NCBI RefSeq assembly: GCF_003112575.1
Contig: NZ_BEWC01000005.1
Coordinates: 620,001 to 684,000, forward strand
DNA from: Streptomyces ardesiacus
Lineage (GTDB): Bacteria > Actinomycetota > Actinomycetes > Streptomycetales > Streptomycetaceae
Direction: 5' to 3'
DNA length: 64,000 nucleotides
The position numbers and the translations under genes were made by a program. Numbering within the stretch: the stretch's first letter is position 1; each line of letters opens with the position of its first letter. The notes beneath the pieces are model-generated. The model searched no databases. It saw nothing but the letters and a program-made list of their open reading frames with translations, and was not told where the DNA came from. This document shows positions 7,770 to 14,690 of the stretch, piece by piece.

Positions 7770-8608
7770 CCCCGCCCTCCTCACCCTCCTCGTCCCCACA
7801 ACCTTCCGCTTCCTCTTCCCCTCTCCCGTCTCCCCGCCCCCGCTCCCCCCTCCTCGACGGCCAGGCAGCCCTGGTCACCGGCGCGGGCGGCGGCATCGGC
7901 CGGGGCATCGCGCTGCGCCTCGCCGAGGAGGGCGCGGCGGTGGTGGTGCACTGCCGTACGGCGACTCAGGCGGCGCGGGACGTGGCACGGCGCATCCGCG
8001 ACCGGGGCGGACGGGCCACCGTGCTGCGCGCCGACCTCACCGACGAGGACGCCTGCCGGCGCCTGGTGGAGGAGGCCGCCGACTGGGCCGGCGGGCGGCT
8101 CACCGCGCTGGTCAACAACGCGGGCGTGCAGCCGGTGCGGGAACTGCCCGGCATGACGGCGGCGGAGTGGCGGGAGGTGGTGGACACCAACCTCACCGGC
8201 GTCTTCGCCTGCACACAGGCCGCCGCCCGGATCATGCGGGACCAGGACGGCGGCGGCACGGTCACGCACATCGCCTCCATCGAGGCGGGCGCTCCCGCTC
8301 CCGCCCACGCGCACTACAGCGCCTCCAAGGCGGCGGTCGTCATGCACGCCCGGTCGGCGGCCCTGGAGTACGGCCCGTGGGGGATCAGGGTCAACTCCGT
8401 GTCGCCGGGCCTCATCGACCGCGAGGGCCTGTCCGAGGCCTGGCCGGAGGGCGTACGGCGGTGGCGGCGGGCGGCGCCGACGGGACGGCTCGGGCGCCCG
8501 GAGGACGTGGGCGACGCCTGCGTGTTCCTCGCCTCGCGGCTGGCGTCCTGGGTGACCGGCCACGACCTCGTGGTGGACGGCGGGGTGACGGCCCGTCCCT
8601 CGTGGTGA
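7766..8608 (+). CDS. Short-chain dehydrogenase/reductase
   Basis: 280 residues from the ATG overlapping the cupin stop. After a Ser/Pro-rich leader of about 28 residues comes the Rossmann motif VTGAGGGIGRG, then NNAG, the catalytic Ser (IASIEAG) and YSASK, and GLIDREG plus VDGG near the end: a classical NAD(P)(H) SDR. The substrate cannot be deduced. Last gene of the coupled set acylase-acetyltransferase-cupin-SDR; the low-complexity leader is unusual and the true start could be internal. Confidence 0.85.
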   Translation: MTPPSSPSSSPQPSASSSPLPSPRPRSPLLDGQAALVTGAGGGIGRGIALRLAEEGAAVVVHCRTATQAARDVARRIRDRGGRATVLRADLTDEDACRRLVEEAADWAGGRLTALVNNAGVQPVRELPGMTAAEWREVVDTNLTGVFACTQAAARIMRDQDGGGTVTHIASIEAGAPAPAHAHYSASKAAVVMHARSAALEYGPWGIRVNSVSPGLIDREGLSEAWPEGVRRWRRAAPTGRLGRPEDVGDACVFLASRLASWVTGHDLVVDGGVTARPSW

Positions 8609-8695
8609 GGAGCCGCCCGGCGCACGGGTGAGCGCGAGGGCCTCCCCGTCCGTACGTATCGGCGAGGCAGTGGGCCCCGACGACGGAGATGCGAC

Positions 8696-10669
8696 GTGAG
8701 GTGTGGCGGCGGTGTGGGCGCTGGAGACCGGGGGCGACGACCGGCGGTCCCGCGGGCAGTTCCGCGGCTGGTGCTGCTGGGCACCGTGCTGCTCCTGTTC
8801 CTCCTCGGCACCGCCGCACCGGCGTCCGCCCACGCCGCCCTCGACGGCACCGACCCCGGGGACGGGGCCGTTTTCGAGCGGGCCCCGGCCCACGTCACCC
8901 TGACCTTCAGCGAGTCCGTCGGCCTGCGCGACGACTCCTTCCGCGTCCTGGACCCGGGCGGCCACCGGGTGCGCACGGGGGAGGCCGGACGCGCGGACGG
9001 ACGGGCCGACACCGCCCGCGTCGCGCTCCTCGGCGGGCTGGGGGAGGGGACGTACACCGTGGCCTGGCGGGTGGTGTCCGCCGACAGCCACCCCGTCTCG
9101 GGCGCCTTCACCTTCTCGGTCGGCGCACCCTCGCGGTCGGCCGCACCCGTGGACCCCGGCCCCACCGAGGACCCGCTGACCGCGACCCTCCACAAGACCG
9201 CCCGCTACCTCTCCTACCTCGCCGTCGCCCTGCTCGTCGGCACCGCCGCCTTCGTCGCCCTGTGCCGCCCACCGGACCCGGCGCCGCTGCGCCGTCCCCT
9301 GGTGGCGGCCGGGTGGACCCTGCTGGCCGCCACCGTCGCCCTGCTGGTGCTGCGCGCCCCGTACGAGGCGGGCACGGGCCCGTCGGCGGCCCTGGACCCG
9401 GCCGCGCTGGGCGACACCCTCACGACCCGCCCCGGCGCCCTGCTCCTGACCCGGCTGGGGCTGCTGGTACCGGTCGGGGCGTACCTCGCCCGGACGGCGC
9501 GTGCGCGCCGGGGGAGCACGCGGCCCGCCGCCGGAGTGGGCGTCGTCCTGGCCGTCGCCCTCGCCCTGACCTGGGCCGCCGCCGAGCACGCCGCGGCCGG
9601 CCCGCAGGTACCGGTCGCGATGGCGTCCTCGGTGCTGCACCTGCTGGCCACCGCGGTCTGGCTCGGCGGCCTCGTGGCCCTGCTCACCACCCTGCGCGCC
9701 TCGCGTTCCGCCCCCGGTGCGGCCACGGTCGTCCGCTTCTCCCGGACCGCCTTCGCCGCCGTCACCGTCCTCGTCGTCACGGGCGTCTACCAGTCCTGGC
9801 GCGGCCTCGGCTCCTGGCAGGCGCTCACCGCGACGACGTACGGCAGGCTGCTGCTGGCGAAAGTGGTCCTGGCGGCCGTCCTGCTGGGCGCGGCGGCGGT
9901 CTCCCGGAGGTGGACGGCGGCGCTGGTGACGACGCCCGACGCCGTGCGCGAGTCGGCCCGCGTGCCCGAGCGGGTGCCGCAACCGGCGGGCGGCGGCCCC
10001 CCGACGGAGGCACCGCGCCCGTCGGACGCCGGCCCGGGTCCGGGCGCCGGGGCGGGGGGCACCGCGGGCGGAGCCGCTCTGGGCCGGGGTTCGCACCGTC
10101 GCCCGCCGACGGAGGCACCGCGCCCGTCGGACGCCGGCCCGGGTCCGGGTGCCGGGGCGGGGGGCACCGCGGCCGGAGCCGCTCTGCGCAGGGGCCTGTA
10201 CCGTTCCGTCCTCGTCGAGGCGGTCGTCGCCGCCGTCGTGCTGGGGGTCACCACCGTGCTCACCGCCACCCCGCCGGGCCGTTCCGCGGAGGGGGCCGCA
10301 CGAGCGGCCGTACCGGCGGGCGGAGTGCTGCCCGCGTCCGTCACCACGATCCCGTTCCGGATCGGCGCCTCGGGCCGCGGCACGGTCCAGATCACCCTGG
10401 ACCCGGGCCGTACCGGCGACAACGCGGTGCAGGCCGTCGTCTTCGGTCCCGACGGCAGCCTGGCCGCCGTTCCCGAACTCCGCCTCGCCTTCACCCTCCC
10501 CGACCAGGAGGTGGGCCCCATCGAGGCGGACCTCGTCGACCGGGGCGGGTACTGGAGCGCCAACACCCTCACCCTGCCCCTCCCGGGCACCTGGACGATG
10601 AAGGCGACGGTCCGGGTGTCGGAGACCGACCAGGTGAGCGAGACCCGACGGCTGCGCGTCGACCGCTAG
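8696..10669 (+). CDS. CopC-CopD fusion, copper resistance/uptake membrane protein
   Basis: 657 residues from a GTG. A signal peptide or first helix (LVLLGTVLLLFLLGTAAPASA) ends just before HAALDGTDPGDGAVF, the start of a CopC domain whose N-terminal His is a copper ligand; a second ligand motif is SADSHPVSG. About eight hydrophobic helices of a CopD domain follow, ending near residue 420. A Pro/Gly/Ala-rich linker carries an 81-base internal duplication, and the C-terminal part (from about 525) is a beta-rich extracytoplasmic domain. The protein probably handles copper across the membrane. Confidence 0.88.
   Translation: MRCGGGVGAGDRGRRPAVPRAVPRLVLLGTVLLLFLLGTAAPASAHAALDGTDPGDGAVFERAPAHVTLTFSESVGLRDDSFRVLDPGGHRVRTGEAGRADGRADTARVALLGGLGEGTYTVAWRVVSADSHPVSGAFTFSVGAPSRSAAPVDPGPTEDPLTATLHKTARYLSYLAVALLVGTAAFVALCRPPDPAPLRRPLVAAGWTLLAATVALLVLRAPYEAGTGPSAALDPAALGDTLTTRPGALLLTRLGLLVPVGAYLARTARARRGSTRPAAGVGVVLAVALALTWAAAEHAAAGPQVPVAMASSVLHLLATAVWLGGLVALLTTLRASRSAPGAATVVRFSRTAFAAVTVLVVTGVYQSWRGLGSWQALTATTYGRLLLAKVVLAAVLLGAAAVSRRWTAALVTTPDAVRESARVPERVPQPAGGGPPTEAPRPSDAGPGPGAGAGGTAGGAALGRGSHRRPPTEAPRPSDAGPGPGAGAGGTAAGAALRRGLYRSVLVEAVVAAVVLGVTTVLTATPPGRSAEGAARAAVPAGGVLPASVTTIPFRIGASGRGTVQITLDPGRTGDNAVQAVVFGPDGSLAAVPELRLAFTLPDQEVGPIEADLVDRGGYWSANTLTLPLPGTWTMKATVRVSETDQVSETRRLRVDR
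10001..10186 (+). repeat. 81-bp direct duplication inside the CopC-CopD gene
   Basis: Positions 10001-10081 and 10106-10186 match apart from about two bases, 105 bases apart (35 codons), so the frame is kept. Each unit encodes PTEAPRPSDAGPGPGAGAGG and a short tail. It lengthens a disordered linker between the CopD helices and the C-terminal domain. Confidence 0.85.
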
Positions 10670-10845
10670 GGGGGTCGTCCGATCTCGCCGGGTCGCGGGA
10701 CCCGGCAGGACTCCAACGACACCCGGAGCCGCAGCGGGGCCGTGACTGCCGGAACGCGGAAGTCCCGGGCCCCGTCCCGCTGCCGTCCCCCCTCGTTGTG
10801 TTCCGGGTCCCGGAGGACGGAAGCTGGCCGGGAAGGAGGCGGGCG

Positions 10846-11598
10846 ATGAGAGCGAGGGCGACGACGACACCACCGGGGACGGCGGCACCGCGGGACCCGG
10901 CTCCGGCGCGGCGCACGGGCGTCCTGCTGCTCCTGCTGTCCCTGGCCGCGGCTGCGGCCTGCTGGCTCGCGTTCGCCTGGTGGCTCCCCTCCGACAGCGG
11001 GCGGTACCAGGACTACCGCGCGGCCGGGCCCTGTTCCTCCGGCGCGTTGGACCGGGGCGACACCGACTGCCTGAGCACCTGGCAGCTCACCGTGGAGAAG
11101 ACGGTGGACAGGACCGCCGGCAAGGAATCCGTCCACGACGCCACCCTGACCTACCGGGACTCCTGGCGGGGGACCGTCCACTTCAACGGCTCCGGACCGC
11201 TCCTGGAGCGGCTGAGGCCCGGCGACCGGGTCACGGCCACCGCCTGGCACGGGGAGATCATGACGCTCGCCGAGGACGGCGTACGGCAGGACACCCTGGA
11301 GGCGCCCCGTGACGAGCTCCAGGCGAACGCCGCCGTCGGCGTGCTCGCCGGGCTCCTCGCGGTCCAGTGCCTCGTGTTCGGCGCCGCCCGTCTGGTCAGG
11401 CCGCTCGACCACGCACCGCTGACCTGGGAGCCGTACGGCAGGTGGCTGCTCTTCTCCGCGTTCGGCGTCTGCTTCGGCGTGGGCCTGCCCGCGGCGTGGG
11501 CCGGCCTGCCGTGGTGGACGGTGCCCCTGGCCGCGGTGCCCCTGGCGGCGGGCGCGGCGCTCTGGTTCCGCCTGCGCCTGCGCCGCCGTACCCCTTAG
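10846..11598 (+). CDS. Hypothetical membrane protein (250 aa)
   Basis: ATG preceded by GGAAGGAGG with ideal spacing. One N-terminal helix (VLLLLLSLAAAAACWLAFAWW), an extracytoplasmic region of about 100 residues with two cysteines (GPCSSG, DTDCLS) and an OB-like RPGDRVTATAWHGEIMTL strand pattern, then three more helices and a basic tail. I recognise similar Streptomyces proteins of unknown function but no named family. It is separated from the CopC-CopD gene by 176 bases and may be transcribed on its own. It converges on the formaldehyde-dehydrogenase-like gene. Confidence 0.7.
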   Translation: MRARATTTPPGTAAPRDPAPARRTGVLLLLLSLAAAAACWLAFAWWLPSDSGRYQDYRAAGPCSSGALDRGDTDCLSTWQLTVEKTVDRTAGKESVHDATLTYRDSWRGTVHFNGSGPLLERLRPGDRVTATAWHGEIMTLAEDGVRQDTLEAPRDELQANAAVGVLAGLLAVQCLVFGAARLVRPLDHAPLTWEPYGRWLLFSAFGVCFGVGLPAAWAGLPWWTVPLAAVPLAAGAALWFRLRLRRRTP

Positions 11599-11616
11599 CC
11601 CCGGGGTCCTCGCCGC

Positions 11617-12750
11617 CTAGGGATGCAGGATCACCTTGGTGTAGCCCTCGACCCGCTTGTCGAACTTGTCGTAGCCCGACGGCGCCTGGTCCAGCGGCAG
11701 TTCGTGGGAGACGACGAAGCTGGGCCGGGCCCGGCCCTCGATGATCAGGTCCCGCAGCTGGCGGTTGTACCGCTTGACGTTGCACTGGCCCGTCCCGACC
11801 CGCAGCCCCTTCTCGAAGAGCCGGCCGATCGCGACGAGGAGCATGCCCTGCTTGGCCTGCTCGTCCGGGCCGCCCGGGTCGGACGGGACGTAGAGTCCGG
11901 GAACACCGAGCGCCCCGGTGGGCCTGACCGTGTTGACCAGTGAGTTCAGCACGGTCGCCGGTTCCTCCTCGCCGGTCTTGCCCGCCGTCGCCTGGTAGCC
12001 GACGGCGTCCACGCCCTTGTCGGTGCCCGCGCCGCCGGTCTGCTCCTTGATCTGCTCGACCGGGTCGCCCGCGGAGAAGTCGACGGGCACCGCGCCGATC
12101 TCCTCGGCCTTGCGCAGCCGCTCCGGGACGCGGTCGACGACGAACACCTTCTTGGCCCCGCGCAGCAGCGCCGAGTAGGCGGCCATGAGCCCGACGGGTC
12201 CGGCGCCGTACACCGCGACGCTCTCCCCGGGACGCACATCGGCCAGTTCGCAGCCGTGGTAGCCGGTGGGGAAGATGTCGGCGAGCAGGATGAAGTCGGT
12301 CTCGTGGGCGTCGCCCTCGGGCAGCTTCAGGCAGTTGAAGTCGGCGTACGGGACGCGCAGGTACTCGGCCTGGCCGCCCTGCCAGGGACCCATGGCCACG
12401 TAGCCGTACGCGCCGCCCGCGAAGCCGGGATTGACGGTCGTGCAGTACCCCGTGTAGCCCGCGGCGCAGTTGGTGCAGAAGCCGCACGCGACGTTGAAGG
12501 GCATGACCACGCGGTCGCCCTCCTTCAGCCCGGTGACGCCCTCACCGACCTGGTCGACGATCCCCATGTTCTCGTGGCCGAAGACGATGCCCGGCTCCGC
12601 GGCGGTACGACCCTCGTACATGTGGAGGTCGGACCCGCAGATCGCGGTGGAGGTGACGCGCACGACCACGTCGTTCGGGTGCCGGACGTCCGGCTTCTCC
12701 ACGTCTTCGACCGCCACAGAGAACGGCCCCTTGTAGACGACAGCCTTCAT
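11617..12750 (-). CDS. Zinc-dependent alcohol dehydrogenase, glutathione-independent formaldehyde dehydrogenase type
   Basis: 377 residues, ATG at 12750. Medium-chain dehydrogenase layout: catalytic zinc ligands Cys38 (ICGSDLHMYEG), His59 and Glu60, structural zinc cysteines 89, 92, 95 and 103, and a Rossmann motif VYGAGPVGLMAAY. The overall pattern, including DLIIEGRARPSFVVSHELPL near the C-terminus, matches the Pseudomonas-type formaldehyde dehydrogenase/dismutase group, which uses tightly bound NAD. Aldehyde substrate in vivo is uncertain. Monocistronic by position. Confidence 0.87.
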   Translation of the reverse strand: MKAVVYKGPFSVAVEDVEKPDVRHPNDVVVRVTSTAICGSDLHMYEGRTAAEPGIVFGHENMGIVDQVGEGVTGLKEGDRVVMPFNVACGFCTNCAAGYTGYCTTVNPGFAGGAYGYVAMGPWQGGQAEYLRVPYADFNCLKLPEGDAHETDFILLADIFPTGYHGCELADVRPGESVAVYGAGPVGLMAAYSALLRGAKKVFVVDRVPERLRKAEEIGAVPVDFSAGDPVEQIKEQTGGAGTDKGVDAVGYQATAGKTGEEEPATVLNSLVNTVRPTGALGVPGLYVPSDPGGPDEQAKQGMLLVAIGRLFEKGLRVGTGQCNVKRYNRQLRDLIIEGRARPSFVVSHELPLDQAPSGYDKFDKRVEGYTKVILHP

Positions 12751-12937
12751 GGTCGCGACCTCCGTTCGCGCGCCGATGTCCCCCTACCCACCTCTCATGG
12801 TTCTCCGGTCGGCGGGAGGGGGCAAATCGTCCTTCCAGGGACGATCGGGATGATCGGGACGGTCGGGATGGTTGGCGCGCGTGGCCGAAGGGGCCGGGGA
12901 GATGCCGGACGGGCGCCGGCGGCCTCCTAGGGCACTC

Positions 12938-13825
12938 CTAGGGCTCCTCGGTGGCCGGCCCCTCCTCGCGCTCGCTCAGCCTGGCCTTGATCACCGGGCT
13001 GATGAGCAGGTCGTACACGAGCACGCCGACGACCCCGCCGATGAGCGGGCCGACGATGGGGATCCACCAGTAGCCGCTGAACCACTGGAAGGTGCCCGGC
13101 AGGGCGATGTCCCCCCAGCCCTCGAAGAAGGTGAACAGGCGGGGACCGAAGTCGCGGGCCGGATTGATCGCGTACCCGGCGTTGGTGCCGAAGGCGAGGC
13201 CGATCGCGACGACGACGAGCCCGATGAGGTACGGGTGGAGATTGGACATCGGAGCCGTGTTGCGGGTGTCGATCAGCGCGCAGATCAGCAACAGCAGGAT
13301 GCCGGTGCCCACGATCTGGTCGAGCAGCGGGCCCCACCAGGAGTTCCCGAAGTACTCGGCGGGGAACGTGGCGAAGATCGAGTACGTGCTCAGCGACGTC
13401 TTCCGTGTCTCGCCCGCCTTGGCGATGGAGGCGTCGATGGCCCACCGGTAGCAGGCGTACACGAGCGCGGCGGCGACGAAGGCCCCCACGACCTGTGCGA
13501 GCCAGTAGGGCAGGACCTTCCGCCACGGGAAGTCCCGCCGCACCGCGAAGCCCAGGGTCACCGCGGGGTTGAGATGCGCCCCGCTGATGCCGCCGGCCAC
13601 GTAGACGCCGAACACGACGGCGAGGCCCCAGCCCCACGAGATGATGAGCCAGTTGGCGGCGCCGAAGGCCACGGCCTGGCGGCCCGAGCCCGGCAGTCCG
13701 GCGACCGCGACGGCCACCGAACCGACGCCGAACAAGATCAGGACGAACGTCCCCAGGAACTCGGCGCACATCTCACCGCCGAGGCCTTTTCGATAACCGC
13801 GTCGATGCACCACGCGCTCGGCCAC
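12938..13825 (-). CDS. MIP-family glycerol/water channel (GlpF-like)
   Basis: 295 residues from a GTG at 13825 with AAGGAGG five bases upstream; ORFs extending further are spurious. Six membrane helices with the two half-helix signatures, NPAVTLGFAV and NPARDFGPR; the Asp after the second NPA-R is typical of glycerol-conducting aquaglyceroporins rather than water-only aquaporins. No glpK or glpD gene is adjacent, so the link to glycerol catabolism rests on the family only. The C-terminus is acidic and cytoplasmic. Confidence 0.9.
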   Translation of the reverse strand: MAERVVHRRGYRKGLGGEMCAEFLGTFVLILFGVGSVAVAVAGLPGSGRQAVAFGAANWLIISWGWGLAVVFGVYVAGGISGAHLNPAVTLGFAVRRDFPWRKVLPYWLAQVVGAFVAAALVYACYRWAIDASIAKAGETRKTSLSTYSIFATFPAEYFGNSWWGPLLDQIVGTGILLLLICALIDTRNTAPMSNLHPYLIGLVVVAIGLAFGTNAGYAINPARDFGPRLFTFFEGWGDIALPGTFQWFSGYWWIPIVGPLIGGVVGVLVYDLLISPVIKARLSEREEGPATEEP

Positions 13826-14342
13826 CGGCCCTCCTTCGCTGGAACGGAACACACCAATCCGTTCCATACCCGCAAAAATCGTCGACCGGGTGTCCGACCC
13901 GAAGAGTGCACCGATTGGCGCCCGGGACTTCGCCTGGACGGAGCAACGCCGGACCCGCGCGGCCGGAGGGCCGGCCGCCTCCCGGCGCGGATGCGGGCGC
14001 GGGGGCGCGAGACGAAGAACACGGAGCCACGCACCGGGCGCCGCGCCGTCTCCTCCCCGGGCCCGCCGACCGCTGGGATGCAACGACGAAGGGCCCCCTG
14101 TTTCCAGGGGGCCCGGCGCCCCGGCTCGGGCCAGGAGGTCGAGGCCCAGGTGCGAGGCACGGACAAGGACGCCGTGGAGGCGGCCTTCGCCGAGGCGCGT
14201 GCACAGGCTGTGGACCGCGCTCAGAACCCAGGAAAGTACGGGGACACCGACGAGTGGTAGATGCCCTTGTGACACGTTCCTCGGGTTGAAGGTCGGCACA
14301 AGCGTGGGGGAGCGGGCGACACCGGTCGGCTGCTCCCCCACC
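13826..14342. other. Gene-poor junction with a hairpin and a possible gene remnant
   Basis: About 515 bases between the glycerol channel and the small membrane protein. A perfect 10-bp hairpin with a TTTC loop lies at 14091-14114 (GGGCCCCCTG and complement), and a 36-codon ORF follows at 14150-14260 after CAGGAGG, encoding an Ala/Asp-rich helix ending GKYGDTDEW. The ORF resembles the tail of a longer protein more than a complete gene. This is the left edge of the lower-GC segment that ends at tRNA-Ser. Confidence 0.45.
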
Positions 14343-14546
14343 TCACTTGAGCATCAGGAAGAGACCGACCAAGGATGCTCCGAGGGTCATGGCCCCGGCG
14401 AAGGCGATGCCCCCTCGACTGATAGCGGCGGGCACCGTGAGCCCCTCCCAACGCGCGAGGGCCACTGCTGCGCCACCTACTCCCATCGCCAGAAGGGTAA
14501 TCACCAGCAAGGTGACGAGGAGCAGTCCAGCTTGTGTGAGGTGCAC
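14343..14546 (-). CDS. Small two-helix membrane protein (67 aa)
   Basis: GTG at 14546 with TTGGAG seven bases upstream; an in-frame GTG 13 codons earlier is an alternative. Two hydrophobic helices (GLLLVTLLVITLLAMGVGGAAVA and GGIAFAGAMTLGASLVGLFLML) separated by RWEGLTVPAAISRG. The gene is divergent from the SpoIIE-like gene across about 140 bases that hold GTTGTTC/GAACAAC repeats, so the two may share control. I recall similar small proteins beside HTH-regulator genes in Streptomyces. Function unknown. Confidence 0.65.
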   Translation of the reverse strand: MHLTQAGLLLVTLLVITLLAMGVGGAAVALARWEGLTVPAAISRGGIAFAGAMTLGASLVGLFLMLK

Positions 14547-14639
14547 GGGGAAGTCTCCAAGTTCGGTACGTGTAGGTGCATTCACGGTCGATGCGCCTCC
14601 ACGATCCACCTGCGCGGTGGCTGGTGATACCGCTTGGAT

Positions 14640-14677
14640 GTTGTTCTGCTGACAATGGAGGGTTGTCGCGGAACAAC
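14640..14677. promoter_or_regulatory. Inverted GTTGTTC/GAACAAC repeats in the divergent promoter
   Basis: GTTGTTC at 14640-14646 and GAACAAC at 14671-14677 are perfect inverted arms; nested inside are GACAA/TTGTC (14651-14667) and GTTGT...ACAAC (14662-14677). They lie just upstream of the SpoIIE-like start at 14691 and overlap its likely core promoter. A tighter copy of the same motif occurs within the gene at 15713-15727. Confidence 0.5.
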
Positions 14678-14690
14678 ACGGGGAGTGACG

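Noticed and set aside
12872..14260. Plus-strand open frame of 462 codons across the glycerol channel gene
   Set aside because: It is antisense to a clear MIP-family gene with NPA motifs; only its last 36 codons lie outside and are discussed as a possible remnant.
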